Positions 36,738 through 50,034 of a stretch of 64,000 nt of DNA are shown piece by piece. The notes beneath the pieces are model-generated. The model was not told the DNA's origin. It ran no database searches and saw only the letters and a program-made list of their open reading frames with translations. The number at the start of each line of letters is the position of its first letter. Positions within the stretch are counted from its first letter, which is position 1. Made by a program: the position numbers and the translations under genes. This stretch comes from Solenopsis invicta. Taxonomy: Eukaryota; Arthropoda; Insecta; Hymenoptera; Formicidae. The stretch covers positions 25,566,346 to 25,630,345 of the forward strand of contig NC_052667.1 of the NCBI RefSeq assembly GCF_016802725.1, given 5' to 3'.

Positions 36738-38999
36738 TAGAAAACGATTCTACAATAAAAATCAATCAATAAAGTAAAATAATAAAGGAGAAGATGATAT
36801 GTGGCTTTTATAAGTATGATGGATAATTAGGTGACAAATTCAAATGATTACTTGTGAAATAATTTCTTTTTAGTAACCCACCATTACGCAGCGACGCTAA
36901 TATATTCCAATACACCAATAAGATGTTTGTTAAAAGTCGTTTTTAAGAATGTCGAAACTTCTTCAAGGTATATTTTAGCATTTAATTACACGTAACTTCC
37001 TTATTCTCTTTAAACTTGAGCGTATTGTCACACGATATGTACACTTGAGTTCTTTTTTAATACCTTCTTTTGGCAGTACACATTTCGAGTTATGTCAAGT
37101 TAAATAATGACAATGACATGGAATTTTGCTAATGTAGCTCTTTAAACGTGCTGATGCGCCTCAACAGGCCTAATACGACCTCTTTTTCGAAATTCCCGTG
37201 TCCGAGAAGTTATTCAGTAAGTTTATTTTATAGTTCTAATCACTATAATAATTTATAATTTACGTTACGGGTATTATAAATTTTCGGTCTATATGATTTC
37301 GTACATACAATTGCATATATTCTGCAACATTTTCTTTTTGTTTTGAATAAATAATCTTATAACAAAATGTCGTGTTTTTTTTTTAAAGAAAACTACAATT
37401 ATTAAAATTTATTTTTATGAGATCACATTACCACCTCTGTTTCCTTCCGATCCATTACGCAGTGTCGTCGCATTTTATAAATCCCAAGTAACAAATGTCT
37501 CATAATTTTAAAAAGATTCAACAACACCGAATGTAATCGTTAAGTCTTCAATTTAAAATATTGATTATTAACAAAGTTATTGTACAAAATGTAAATGGGG
37601 GCTGTATTATCACCTCCTCTTCTCTAATTTATTGGATTAAATATCGAACTAGATTAGATTATTAATGCAGAATAGTTTGAAACAGCCTGTGTGGATTGGA
37701 GTAACCATCTTGACCCTCGCTTCACAATTTTCCAACTTAACGTCAGACGCTTCTCTTTCTTTCTTCCTCTCTCTTCTGCCTTCCTGCTTCCTTCGACAAT
37801 AAGTCACGAGCTATTCGCACGTATATCGCCGTACTTGCGTTCGTGAGTGTGGCATTTCACCGTGCATTCCATGCTCGGCGGAATTTATGCCTTATCGACT
37901 CATCCGCGGCCATGAATGCGCTTCCTACGATCATCTCACTTTCCCCCAGGTGGCCTGTGACGGCCGGATTTAAAGAGCCCGCGGGCTTTGTTTCGAGTGT
38001 CCTTCCGGCTAAAAATAACGCGAAATATTATTAACGGCCCGAGCCGAGGCAAGCGTAATTAAGGCCGTAATCTCAGGCGCGATAATCGCACAGCGCGATC
38101 GCATACGTATCTCCTTACATCGCGGATTCCAAAAGCCGTGGATAACACTCGAGTGGGATACGACATTCCTCGTGTGTGACATTTTAATCCTAATAAACGT
38201 GGCGCGCTCCGTTCTTTCCGCCGTTTTTCCTCCTATAAAGTGGACTTGTCTCCTAAGCTAGGTTGAGAAGCGATATTTCTTCATACTTCGCAGTTATGAA
38301 AACTTTACTTTTTCCTCGTTAGATTCGTACATGAAACTTTATTGCCTTGAATATGAGTGAAAGTTTTAGATCGTGTATATTGCTTAAAATCGTTTACCTG
38401 TTTGAAAAAAAAAAAAGTGATTGTGTCTTGAAGAGAGTAGTTAAAAGTATAACCTTTCGTCAATAATTTTAATCACTTATTAATGATTTTTGTTAATGAC
38501 TTAAATTTAACCACTTACTGGACTCACGTGAAAATAAATTCGCATAACGCTTTGCAATTTGGTGGGAAACGTAATATAATGATTAAGCCAAATGAAAGAG
38601 CTAGAATAAAGGAGTCGGTTGGAACAACAAAAATTGTTGCAAGATTTTTGATATTATTAAAAGTTATTTTCTTAATATACATTCTCTAACATTCATTAGC
38701 GAGCGAATGACCTGATCTATTACATTATATTCCTTTTATAAAATTATGTAAAGTTACATAACACCAAATTACATTTTTACGATAGAGAATCGTATAGTTA
38801 TTAAAATATAACGATAAAATTGTTATAATCGTTAATTGTCATACGATCAAATTTTAAGCGATCATTGAGTGATTTCGCTTTGATATTCCCATTTCATCGT
38901 CAATTCGAAACGCTGCCTGAACGTAGAAAAATAAAACTCAGATTAATGCCCGTTGAAAAGAGATTCTCAGAACGAAAGATCGTTCTAATAACTTGGAGC
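36738..38999. other. AT-rich spacer with a CpG-rich block
   Basis: 37780-38230 is GC-richer; the rest AT-rich. No gene. Confidence 0.5.
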
Positions 39000-39505
39000 T
39001 GCTTTTAAAACCGCGCTCGCCCGATTTTAATTAGTACCAAGAACTTTCCCAATTGAGCCAATTAGTCAATTGCGATAATTAACGCGGTCGAAGGGGAAGA
39101 TCTAGCCGATGTTGGAATTCAGTCTCCTTCTCTCTCGCTGCTTCCGTGACTCTATCGTCGTCTACTTTCATGAACGGAAATACCGTAAATCTTATATTTA
39201 AAAGACGATTCTCACTCCCGTCGGCGATACAATTGAAAAATAGAATCGATCGCTGTAATCAAAGTGCATTAGAGGATTAAAGTCCTCGTGGTTACATGCA
39301 AAATTACATGGAAGAGTGACGCGTTGCTTTGTCATTATTACTATAGAACTATATATGTATATGGGAGGATTAAGAAAGAAAGTTACACAACTCGCTTGCA
39401 TTTAATGTATTGAAATTTTATTTTCGTCGTATTTCATTCAAAAATAAAATTATTCGTAAAAAAAGATTTCTTCGCTCTCTGTCGGTAGACAATATATAAC
39501 ATATA

Positions 39506-39555
<50 letters not shown>

Positions 39556-40316
39556 TTACATTTTATAATATAGCAATATTTACTCTCATGTATAATGTTA
39601 TACGTAACTCTCTACGGCGCGCGCGTGTGTGAGTGTGTACGTGTGTGTTCTTATATATATATGTATATATATATCTCTCTCTTTCACGGGCGTCGTTAAC
39701 CACCGCACAACACCTCGCCACGCAATCACTATACTCTAATGGGGGGTTTTTCTCGCTCTTACTGACTAAATCACATGTGGTTTCCGTTTACTTTCATACA
39801 TCTTGCGCCGCCGCTCTCCTCGTTCCTAATAACGCGCGCTCCGTCAAACGCCCCCGAAGAATGTCGCCCGCGCGATTTATTACAACTCGAGAAAAAGAAG
39901 GCACGCCGCGGGGGCATGTGTGAATACGCCTGGTATACTCGCGAGCCCGCTTCCGTATTCCCCCGCTCCTATTTCACGGCGCATTACACGAAGACCGGTG
40001 GTAAAACGTCGGTCGCACGTTTAACCCGGGAATAGTCATCCGGAATGATTTTTACATCCCAGTAGCTCTCTTCACTGATCGAGAATCCTCCGTTCTCTTC
40101 ATTCCTCCTCTTACTTCTTTTTTTTTTACAAAATATTAAATAAATCTATATGTACAATGATCTCAAATATTAACAAATTGTCAAACAATTTATAATTTTA
40201 TGTCAGTGTGCAGGCAGAGAATTTTCTCTTCGAATTTACCCTCTCTCAAAAGCATGGCGGTCGAGCCAAAGTATTTTACATTATATTATATATTAGTTAT
40301 ATTATAAAATGGTTTG
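39000..40316. other. Spacer with TA/TG microsatellites
   Basis: (TA)n with a TG interruption at about 39496-39550 and a second TG/TA stretch at 39622-39676. 39690-40060 is GC-richer. No gene. Confidence 0.5.
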
Positions 40317-40765
40317 TTAAATACTGAAATTATAGTAAAATTCTTCAAAGTCCACACTGTTAAATATTAAATTATCAAATTTAAACCAACTCCTTGAATT
40401 AAATGATTCGTTTTTTTTTATTTTTAACTTCCACGTGTGTATGCCAAAATTTAATATTTTAACACCAAACGTGTAGTTAAAGAAGCAATCTCATTTAATT
40501 AATTCATTTTGGTGGTTGAATTGCTTAGTTTCAAAATAAGCGTCCGTATTAACATGTATGCATCTGCTAAACTAAATTTGAGTAAAATTTAATATTTCTC
40601 GAGTTAAATTAGCAAGTAACATATTAAGTAGGAGTAATCTATAATTAAAAACAATTCAAATAATTCGATACTACGGATTTAACAGTGCGTATTGTCCCAC
40701 GACTATCATGATTTTGAGGATAAACTCTAAAAAAAAATTCTCTTCGTATATTATAATATCAATAT
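40317..40765. repeat. Dispersed repeat split by a MITE insertion
   Basis: AGTAAAATTCTTCAAAGTC (left of the MITE) and TATTGTCCCACGACTATCATG plus AAATTCTCTTCG (right of it) are contiguous in the copy at 59020-59112. The intact copy therefore shows the empty site. Confidence 0.7.
40355..40687. mobile_element. CACTGTTAAAT-family MITE, nested copy
   Basis: CACTGTTAAAT at the left and ATTTAACAGTG at the right, 333 bp. It sits where the uninterrupted repeat has GTCTATGATTGT, so the target was probably TA. Confidence 0.8.
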
Positions 40766-42040
40766 TACGACATAATATTATAATATTACAATAATCAATA
40801 TACATACGATATATAATTGATAATAGTAACTTTTAATTGGGATTTAAAAATCATCCCGGGTAATCTTTTATGCAAAGAGAAATTATTAATTGACTATTCC
40901 CGGGTGAGAATGCGCGGCAAGAGAATACAGACGAGGAACTTCCTTTGGTTCTAGCCCTTTGCGGTCCTACAATATCGAGACGCGCTCTACAACATATCTT
41001 ACATAGCTTCCGAAATTCCTCTGAAACAGTCACCTTTCCCCCTTATTAAAGTAAAATCCTTTCGTCGATGCGATCGCAAAGGGTTAAACGTCAGAATGTA
41101 GCGGGCGAGGCTTATCGTCGCCGCGATTTCGCATCCGCCTCGCCCTCAAGTGTCCGAGATTCTGCGATCGAGAGATCACGAAGCGACGACGGTCCCCCGA
41201 TCGCGCATCATATCGCAAATGAATAAATACAAAGAGTGTGAATGTCCAAGCGAGCGGGAACAGCGCGCAACTTAATCCACCGATACTCGCCGCTGTAATA
41301 CTCGTTACGTAATCGTCGCTCGTAATAATCAGATTTTTTTTTTTCACAAATCACCTCCGAAGCTGCTTAATACGCGTATACGGTACAACAAAAAGTTTCA
41401 TGAAATCTCTCAGACAATTACCCGCTGTCTTAACATTCTGCCCCCCCCCCTCCCCCCTGCAAAGTACAGATTATCGTAACGACCGTTGCGAGTATCGGAG
41501 GGAGTTAATCTTAAGAAATAAATATATCTTAACATTCTCGTGTCAATGTTAAAAAAGAAAGTACAGAGAGAGAGGGAGAACGAGGCCAACGGACAGAACA
41601 GTCGCAGAAGTCAGGTTAAGCGCGCAAAAGTTGGCGCAAGCACTTTCGGCGTCCTCCTCCTTCTCGATAAAATGTGCGTAAATCGTAAAAGTGTAAAAGA
41701 TCAATCGCGATCCCCGAAGAGGGTCGATTCGTCTATCGTTTTAGCGCGCCTAATTAGTTTGATTGAAGCTCCCACTGTCGCACTGCGTTCAAAAAGTCGT
41801 GCGGAAAAAGAGGTTTTCGTCCGTCTAAAAATATCGTTCCGAGAAATGACGATCGTCCAAAGGCGCGTTCTCGGTAAAACGCACTTCCTTCCAGCGTGTC
41901 GAGGAGATACGAGTCGCGGATAAATCGATAGGTGTGGTCCGTCGCTCGCGCCGGGCACACCCGTTAGATTTCGCGCGGCGGCGTTACGCAACGTCCGCGA
42001 CGAAGAAAGAAACGCGTGCGTTTTGTCGCGAGCGACAGAT
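40766..42040. other. CpG-rich region
   Basis: GC-rich blocks 40850-41340 and 41540-42040; C-run at 41443-41458. Overlapping frames up to 127 codons have no domain. Confidence 0.45.
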
Positions 42041-42356
42041 CCCTATAGACGCTACAATATTATTTTATATTAAATAATATTCCTGAAATATTATATGTAA
42101 TAATTATAAAGTTTATAAATATTTTATGAATAATAATTCACATTTATTTTTTACCTCAATAATATTCGTAGAACATTTTCATAATATTCCACGGATATTG
42201 AAATAATATACCATGTAATATTATGTAAAAAACAAACATATAGCATTAATTTATTAAAATCATATTAAAAATATTAATTAACACATTCTTAGAATATTAT
42301 TTTAATTTTTAATAACATTCGCATAATATTCTAGGAATATTCTAGCGCTTATAGGG
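42041..42356. mobile_element. MITE with CCCTATARRCGCTA ends
   Basis: Left CCCTATAGACGCTACAATATT; right is the reverse of CCCTATAAGCGCTAGAATATT (18 of 21 matching). Interior is AT-rich with AATATTC repeated many times. Confidence 0.75.
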
Positions 42357-42929
42357 AACTTGTGGGAGTTCCGACGCTCAAAACTCCTCGCTTTGATCAA
42401 ACGTCAATTTCTTTCCGCACGATCTAAAAAACGTAGAACCCACAGAACAATATACAAAGTGTAAAAAATCACTCGTCTTTCTCAAATACAATCTTTTTAT
42501 CACGATAGTCGGCCTCGCGAAAGGATTTTTCGACCGCGCCGCCCTGACTACGCGGCGACAAGAGAAAACGCGGAAATTCTCGGGTTGAAGCTACGGGGAC
42601 GAGGACATTATTCGCAAAGGATTGCGCAACGGCGCGATAATCGCGATTTTTCCCCGTCTCCGCCCGTAAAGTATTTTTCTTCGCGATCATGCGCGCGCAA
42701 TCCATCTCGTATTAGATAATGCGCAAAACGGAGGTAAGATTGCTTTGTTATTGCTCGCTTCCCCCTACAAGGTGTCCCACTCCAATCTTTCTGTTCGATT
42801 ATGTTCGAATTCTTCGAGAAGAATGCGACAAGAACGTATTACGCCAAGGGGGGAGGAAGTTGTTTACTTGACTAGTTTTCAATTCGTTTTAAATGTTTCC
42901 AAGTATTCATATATTTAACTTGAGTTCAA
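42357..42929. other. CpG-rich block
   Basis: No gene; a lone AAGGTGTCCCACTCCAATC near 42770 looks like the end of an ACAGGGTGTCCC-type element. Confidence 0.4.
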
Positions 42930-43780
42930 GTACATTCTAAAAAGCATTTTGTGTTAAAACCGGCCCTCGTTAAAATTTTTGTGTGGAATTTTTTGCATAA
43001 TTAAGTGTTAATTTAACGTAATTGGATATTGTGTTATTGGATATTTTGTGTTAAATTGATATTCGATATTTTTTACAAATTGGGTAAATGGACAAATACC
43101 TTAAAAATAATATAGTGTTGAAATGAAAATCTGAGATAAATGATAAAAACAGGTTATTAAAAGCCAATCGAGCAAAGTATTATTTCCTTTATATAATTAT
43201 ATTAAAATTTACGGAACGTTTCGACTTTGCCGAGTCCTCTTCAGCTGTTATAAACACATATTTTTTTAATTACGTGACCTTAAAATTAACAAATTAACAC
43301 AAAATGATAAGATATCGCGTATACATCCATCTGTATCGGTATTATTACAATACTCATATAATAGATAAGGCGCCAAGTTTATGATTTATAATGGAAGTAT
43401 GTATACGATAATTAAAAAATTGGATCAGCTGTGTAAAATTTCATGATTAATTCGCCGTTGCGTTGCGAGAATTTGTTGAGTCTAGTGGTGTATAAAATTA
43501 TTCGGAAGAGTTGCCAAAAAGTCAGTAACTCAACTAAGATAAATGGATAAAACATACGTGTTAATTATAAAGCATATTAAAAATGTTAATATTACTAAAG
43601 AAGTATGCTTCTCCAATTTATTTTCAAACTATGTCAAAATTATGTCTCTCTTTGGTGTTAATCTTTTACATAATATTTATATTACTTTCTAACGTATTCA
43701 TTAAATTAACACAAAAATTTGGGTGGAAACGTGAAGCACCGTTTGAAATATGTAAAATGTGTTAAATTTAAAAACTTTTT
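42930..43780. repeat. Composite of old dispersed repeats
   Basis: 42930-43160 and 43600-43780 resemble consecutive parts of 2310-2700, separated here by other sequence (including AACGTTTCGACTTTGCCGAG near 43216). A tail at 43790-43880 matches 52140-52230 (AAATATATAAATACTTGA). Confidence 0.5.
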
Positions 43781-44899
43781 ATTGCGTATTTTAAGCTAAA
43801 TATATAAATACTTGATCTGGAAAAGTTTTAAAATTTAGTCAGGTTAACAATTCCTTTTCCTCGGTTCATATAACAATCTTTCTTATTAAAAAAACTCGTC
43901 TAAAAGACTGCCTACACGTCTACTAGATCGATAACTTCACGAATAATCGAACGGAAAGATCGAGGACGTTCGCTATACGGGACAATTCTCGCGTCTTCGC
44001 GAAGAGACGGGGGGAACTTTACTTATTGCCGATATCATCGCGATAACGATAACTTGCGTGCGGCGAGCGTCCTCGGGTTAAGCCCACGCGATCTTCGTAT
44101 CAAAAAAATGTGTATCGTATATGAGTCTCGTGTGTGACGGGATATACAACGGTAGCGAATATGTGCGTGTCGTGTCGTAAGAGAACGGGGTTGTATTCTA
44201 GCAACGCGGACGTCTGTCGTTCCGGTGTATGGCGAATCCGATATAGGGTAACCCCAGTACATATGCCGCGCCTATCGAAAACTTAATTTACCAAACATTT
44301 ACTATATTTAAAAAATAAATAAACTGTACTAATAAAAACTTCATACAGTCTATCACCATAAAAATTTGTTTTATAAAATATTTATTTTCTTGTATTTAAA
44401 AAAAAGAAAACTTTTAGAATCCCTTGCATTTTTCCGTAAAAAGAGGAATATATGAGTGGGCCAATCAAGCTGATCTAAGAATACAAAGACTAAGTTTGTA
44501 TTTTGGTATATTTCATTCTTTATACTATCCTTCTAGATTTATGTATCACGAAATAGCCGCTAAGCTTTTCATACTCTCTAAACTGTAAAAAAATTTTGTA
44601 TAAAATTACACCTCTATTATGATGGGTAATTTTTTGTGGAACATTACATAATATGTAAAATTACACGATTTTGTATATTTACACGTTTAATCGTGTAATT
44701 TTTACATTCATTATTTATGTAAGTTTACTAAATTTTTTTAAAGTGTACAAAGAGAGTAAACATTTTATGTAAGTCATAATATATTCGCAGAAAGAAAAAT
44801 GTTCGCGTCAGAAATTTTGAAATTGCAACATAATACTAAACGTATACAACAGAGTTGCGAGCAAATATTATCTTCTCACGCCTATTTTTTTCTGACTAT
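43781..44899. other. Spacer with a GC-richer block
   Basis: 43900-44270 GC-richer, remainder AT-rich. No gene supported. Confidence 0.5.
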
Positions 44900-45989
44900 A
44901 CTGCGGCCGGCGTTACCCTATCGCAGATGACCGACGACGTCGCGATGCCTGCCGACGCCGTGCAGCTTGCGACATGTGGTTCAACAACGCGGTCGCGACG
45001 ACCACCGTGTTACTGTGTATGTACGAGCGTGTCCCCGATCTGCACGTGTTGTGTTTGTGTGTATGTGTGTACATGTGTATGCGTGTGTGTTGCGTGCGGC
45101 ACACGCATAAATACGCGTCGCGCGCAAGTTACAAGGGCATACTGGACAAGACTAGATGCACATATGACGAAATGGAGTTCCACGCGTCGCGAGGAACGCG
45201 CAGAAGAACCAAGAGGAGAACGTGACTCGTTGACCGTCTCCGGCTTAAGAGCTAAGGGAAAGATTCGGGACTTCCTGGAGCGAACGGACACGGTATGCCG
45301 ATCCACGCGTGCACAAGATGGTTTAATTTTTCTTTTTCTTTCTTTCTTTTTAAGTACGTAGTCCGCCGTTTCCAACTCACAGAAAATTCATCGCGTTCTC
45401 GAATTTCAAATGACAGAAGCTTGCGACAGATCGTCTTCTACGAAAAACGACTCACGTAGCACGAGAGACAGACTAGTTAGCATCAATTTCTCAAAAATCC
45501 TGCACACGACAACGACGACGACGACGACGACAAACGCGCGTATTCGATTGATCGTGGAATTACGCGGGATTTGCCTCCGTCTTTTGTACGTCGGCGTAAT
45601 CAGGCGTAATCCGGATTAATCGGCACGCGTCGCGGGCGATCACAGGACCGTCCTGCGCGCCGCGGCGCGGCGCGAGAGAGCGACATACACCGCGTCCGTT
45701 CTTTCCGCCCAGGATGACGACTCTTCGACAGACTCAACACGCACGACTGCTTCCGAACACTACTCTACTATTTGTACAGCCTTAACAGCACTAGAGAGTT
45801 CTTCTCCAAAAGCAGGGGGGGTTAAAAACGAGGCTACTTCGGTCGATCAACGCGTTGCAGGCGAAACGACGTCGAGGCACGTCGGAGATAAAGTATTGAC
45901 GATCTTAGAAGAGAAATATCGAACAATGTTGATCGCGAGGCATGCGATTGTAACGCGTCTATCCTCTGCCGTTTAGTTGCTCTCAATAC
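44900..45989. other. CpG-rich region upstream of the Jra 3' flank
   Basis: TG-rich microsatellite at about 45045-45100, (ACG)n at 45504-45530, and CG-dense sequence 45600-45700. Frames of 121-168 codons are composition artefacts. Confidence 0.45.
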
Positions 45990-47876
45990 AGTAAAAATAT
46001 TACATCTTTTTATTCAAAGGATCCTTCAACCGATCGGTTCAAAGTACGTATATGGAAGATACAGAAACAATCTGTACATATTTTTACAAGTTTAACAATT
46101 AAGAAATTTTACATATATACTTGGCGCAAAGAAACCGCGCCTCTCTTTATATATTTACATATATAATTTTCTTTCACCAATCACAATTAGAAAAATACTT
46201 GAATTTTCTCGTTCGAGGATTCGATTCTTTTCACGATATAGACAAGTGAATTGCAAAAAATTTGAAACTAGTTACAGTTTCAATTTGAAAAGGAAAAAAT
46301 TACGCGAGACATATGCTACTTAAACAAAAAATCAAGCTCGTTTCGACGCTTCGGTAATCGTCGATCGATTCTATCGTCTGGTACGTTAGAATACGCGTTA
46401 TTACAACAGACTGCCTTAATGCACATTTCTACGCGGCTATAGTACAGCACCGTAATGCATTATTCCTTAGAATTAATTTGTCAATATCTCGTAATATGCA
46501 CCAAAGTGTGTAGAAGTTTCCAAAACTAGCGGAATGCTCGAGAGTCCCTCTCGCGAAAAGTGCATTCGGTAAAAGGCAAACCGTGATCTCCCGGGTTTGA
46601 TTGCGCTTATCACATGTTAATCGGTCGGTGTGGTTCCTTCGAGCCGAGAAGATGATAATCTCCCGTTTTGATTGATCCGCAAAAGACTATAAACAATACA
46701 CAATCGCGTCTCCCACGTTCGCGTCGGAAGAGGAGCCGAACGCGAGGGATCGTCGATACTCGAACGTAACGTAATCCTCTCCACCATGATGAGAGGCGTT
46801 CGACTTTATCATTCGAGAATCGCGGAGCGCAAAAAATCACCTCGCGCAATCATCTGTGTCTGTGTGTCACAAGTAATTTTCAAAGCTTAATTTTTACATC
46901 AAGGTGCCTTTTCATGCAGCGAATTTTTTGCTGCAAATAATTTTTAGCGAGTAACGAATAATTTGCCGCAAATAGTTTGCGGGTGTCGCATCCGTATGGT
47001 TGCGTGTCAATACTGAAATACTTTTTATAAAAATATATTAAAAATCACATAAAAACTTCTTCTCGATATTTTGTTTCAATTGATCGTGTTTGCGTTTTAT
47101 CAATTTGCACAATACAAGTTGTAATTTTATGTGAACATATACAATGTACTTGAATATGTAGAATTTTTCTTCTTTAATTATCTCTGATGTTTGCATTTCG
47201 TAATAAAATGGATGTTTTATCACAAAAAGGCAATTTGTACCTTGCCAGCAAATATTCGCTAAGAACTAAAAAATTTCAGCAAAAACTAAAAAACAGCGAT
47301 TACTCGTTAACGAACAGAGAATGATCCGCGTGATCTTCAATAGCGGCGATTTTTTCACTGCATAAATTTGCACCTTCACTTGCGCAAAGCGAACGAATAT
47401 ATCAAAAAGTATCGAAGTGTACAAGCGAAACCGATCACGCGAGTTCGCGGTAAAGAAGAAAATCGGCGCAACCGTTCACCGCCGAGAAAGAAAGAAGGAG
47501 CCCTTTCTACGATCATTCTACAACGGCAAGATCATCGACGCGGAAAGAATTTGCGACGATCGAACGTTCGAGAAATCGATCGTTCCCTCGTATACGGACT
47601 CCAGCGAAAAGCAGATGAGGCGAACGACGGCCGTTGCACGACGACGCGACGCGCGACGGTCGCTTATCCGATAGCAAAGGGAAAAAGGGTGGAGGAACGA
47701 GAAAAGCCTCAGCTTCCGGTAGCTTCGAATCTCCCGCCGGCTCTCTCGCGGTCTCCAAAATGGCCGCCGCGGTACTCCCCCCCTCACGCTACTTCGCGCG
47801 AACTCCCTCTTTCTCTCTCTCTCTCTCTTCTTTTCACGCATGCATATACATATACTCTTTCTCCTTGTCACACACA

Positions 47877-47907
<31 letters not shown>

Positions 47908-48863
47908 ATGCATACCTAACACTCGCACTCGCTCGTCGCCGAGCGTGCTCGTGCGTGTAAAGTCTCTCGCATGCGCGCAACACGCACGCGCGCACGCCCG
48001 CCACTCTCCCAAAAGCATCCTTTACGTTTCACGCTGTACGAAGGCACTCCTTCCTCCTTCTCCATCTCGACCGTCACCTCCTCCTCCGCCTCCTCCTCCT
48101 CCTTCTACTCCGCCTGCTGCTTACTGTTCCCGCTGTTGATCGTCTCCTCCCCGATCGTGGCACAAAAGAACCGAGAGAGAAAACAGCGAACGCGCTGTGG
48201 ACGATGGACTCCTTCTCTCCCTCTCACCTCTGCGAAGATTCTTCTTCAGGATCATCCTTCGCTTCTCGAAGATACCGCGCCCCCCTCCACTATCCTTGAC
48301 GATTTCGGAAGGTGCAGAAGAACTTTGCTTCTCTTCTTCTCTCCTTGTCATCGGTCGTAGAAAAACGAAGAATGTCCACTCTCCGGAGTTTGCTGATGTT
48401 CGAGATAAGAAGGAACGTTCCCGAACGACGATAGGCCACCATAGGTGTTTGTTCAGCCAGCAGAGAGATCTTTCCTCTGGATCGCGTAGTAGAGGCGATC
48501 CAAACGACACGCCGGTCGTAGCGAGAAAGTTGGTTTCCCTCGCGGGGGCTTTCCCCGCGAAGGGGCAAGAAGATGGTGAGCACGGCGATGACGGATGACA
48601 CCCAATTGCCCGTTAGCAAATTAATATAAAATTTTTTTTAACTGGCTGCTCCAAGAGAAAAATTGCACTGCGAGTGGCTGCGGTCATCTCTATTGCAACG
48701 TGATCGAACGGAACGCTCCCGGTGATGATGAACTGACGGGGAACTGCACCCCTCCCGCGAGGGCGAAAGGGGGTGGCTGGCCGAGAGCGGGGGCGGGGGC
48801 GTGGGGGATTAGCACTCGTCATCCTCAACTAGGGAGGGTGGGAGGGCAGGCGATTGAGAAGCT
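45990..48863 (-). other. Probable Jra 3' untranslated region and downstream flank
   Basis: No further coding exon is visible between the Jra stop and about 46 kb. The stretch is GC-rich above 47.4 kb, with CT microsatellites (47810-47830, 47879-47906) and a CCT-rich run (48060-48120), and becomes AT-rich below. The first clear minus-strand AATAAA I noted is at 46009-46014, which would give a 2.9 kb 3' UTR. The true end may be nearer. Several long frames on both strands here are low-complexity products of CT, CA and CCT repeats, not genes. Confidence 0.3.
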
Positions 48864-49685
48864 TCAAAACTGGTTGTTGACGGCCATGATCTGACAGCCG
48901 GCGTGCACGTGGTCCATGACCTGCTCCTTAAGCCGGCACACGTGCTCCTTGAGCTTGTGCACGATGCCGCTCAGCTCGGTGTTCTCGCCCTTGAGCATCT
49001 TGACCTTGTCCTCGAGCCTGGAGATGCGCTCGAGCTTGCGCCGTCGGCACTTGGACGCGGCCACGCGGTTCCTCTGCCGTTTCCTCTCCAGCTTGATCTT
49101 CTCCTGGTTCTCCATGTCGATCGGCGACATCGGCGGCGTGCTCGAGACGCTCGGTACCGTCTGCGGCTCGTCCTTGACGTGCAGCAGACCGGGGTTGCTC
49201 ATGGTGGACTCCGTGCTCTGCACGCTGCCGGGCGGCTCCAGAGTCGTGTACGTGGCACCGTGCATGCTGCCGGGTTCCTGCGAGCTGTCGGAGTGATGGA
49301 GCTCGTTGAGCGCGTCGACGAAGCCGCGCGCGTACAGCTCCTGGGCCTCGGTCACCGCCTTCGGGAACAGAATCTGGGTGGTCGGGGTAGGCAGACTGGT
49401 GACCAGGCCGTCGGACTGCGTCATGATGAGCTTCTCGAGCTCCGGCGAGTTGAGCTTCAGCATGTTGAGCTCCGGCGAGCTGAGGATCGGCGTGACGTTG
49501 TTCAGGGCCGGCGGCAGCGGGCCGAGCCGCGGCCTCTTCGCCTGCGGGCCCTGCCTCTGGCAACCGTTCAGGTCGAGCGTGAGATTCCGCTTGAGCTGGA
49601 CCACGGTGTTGTCGCGACCGTTCATCGCAGTGTAGACGCCCGCGTCCTCGTAGAACGTCTGCTCCATCGTCAGGCTGCGCACCAT
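48864..49685 (-). CDS. Jra: Jun-related antigen (c-Jun homologue), bZIP transcription factor of AP-1
   Basis: Intact 273-residue frame with no intron. The N-terminus ([15 protein letters not shown]) lines up with the vertebrate Jun start, which fixes the first ATG; the in-frame stop upstream is at 49827-49829, with no ATG between. Residues 31-40 form the delta (JNK-docking) segment. Ser70 and Ser80, each followed by Pro-Glu, match the two JNK sites of human Jun (Ser63/Ser73). Residues 171-190 carry the KDEPQTVP and [10 protein letters not shown] stretch that holds the sumoylation and GSK3-type sites in Jun. The basic region is about 196-220 ([13 protein letters not shown], with redox Cys213). 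The leucine zipper has leucines at 224, 231, 238, 245 and 252, exactly seven apart. Established role: a nuclear factor that binds TGA(C/G)TCA as a dimer with Fos/Kayak and acts downstream of JNK/Basket. The gene is GC-rich compared with the surrounding spacer. Family assignment is very secure; the use of Met1 rather than Met7 is slightly less certain. Confidence 0.97.
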   Translation of the reverse strand: MVRSLTMEQTFYEDAGVYTAMNGRDNTVVQLKRNLTLDLNGCQRQGPQAKRPRLGPLPPALNNVTPILSSPELNMLKLNSPELEKLIMTQSDGLVTSLPTPTTQILFPKAVTEAQELYARGFVDALNELHHSDSSQEPGSMHGATYTTLEPPGSVQSTESTMSNPGLLHVKDEPQTVPSVSSTPPMSPIDMENQEKIKLERKRQRNRVAASKCRRRKLERISRLEDKVKMLKGENTELSGIVHKLKEHVCRLKEQVMDHVHAGCQIMAVNNQF

Positions 49686-49904
49686 CGATGCCGCCGGACT
49701 GATTGACTCGCCTCGATTAGGGAATACCGAGGGAGAACGCCCCCTCGACTCCTTCTGAATTTCTCTCCTCCGGAACGAGAAAGCGGTGTTCGCGTTCCCC
49801 CCCGTCGAACTGGCCGCGCGGTTCGCTTATCCGGCCCGAAGAATTAAAGAGAACGACGGACTCTTTCCTGGAGTTTTAACACGTCGACGAGTTCTGCGGC
49901 GTGT

Positions 49905-49983
49905 TCTTCTTTCTTTCTCTCTGTCTCTCTCAGTCTTTCTTCGTTTGTCTTTCTCTCTCTTTCTCTCTCTCTCTCTCTCTGTC
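49905..49983. repeat. CT/GA-rich tract in the Jra leader
   Basis: Imperfect CT run on the plus strand (GA in the Jra transcript). GA tracts of this kind can bind GAGA factor in insects; they are also ordinary microsatellites. Confidence 0.8.
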
Positions 49984-50034
49984 TCCTTCTTCGCCTACGT
50001 CAACGCGCAAACACTTAGCTTCGCGTTGCGGCGA

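Noticed and set aside
44855..45361. 168-codon plus-strand frame
   Set aside because: Composition artefact across a TG-rich microsatellite; no domain, no splice partner.
47368..47919. 183-codon plus-strand frame
   Set aside because: Second half is CT-microsatellite translation (Ser/Leu repeats); first half has no recognisable domain and it lies in the likely Jra 3' region.
48928..49563. 211-codon minus-strand frame overlapping Jra
   Set aside because: Out-of-frame shadow of Jra; Ala/Arg/Gln-rich, caused by high GC.
48903..49706. Long 267-codon open frame on the plus strand
   Set aside because: It is the antisense shadow of the Jra coding sequence and has no domain of its own.
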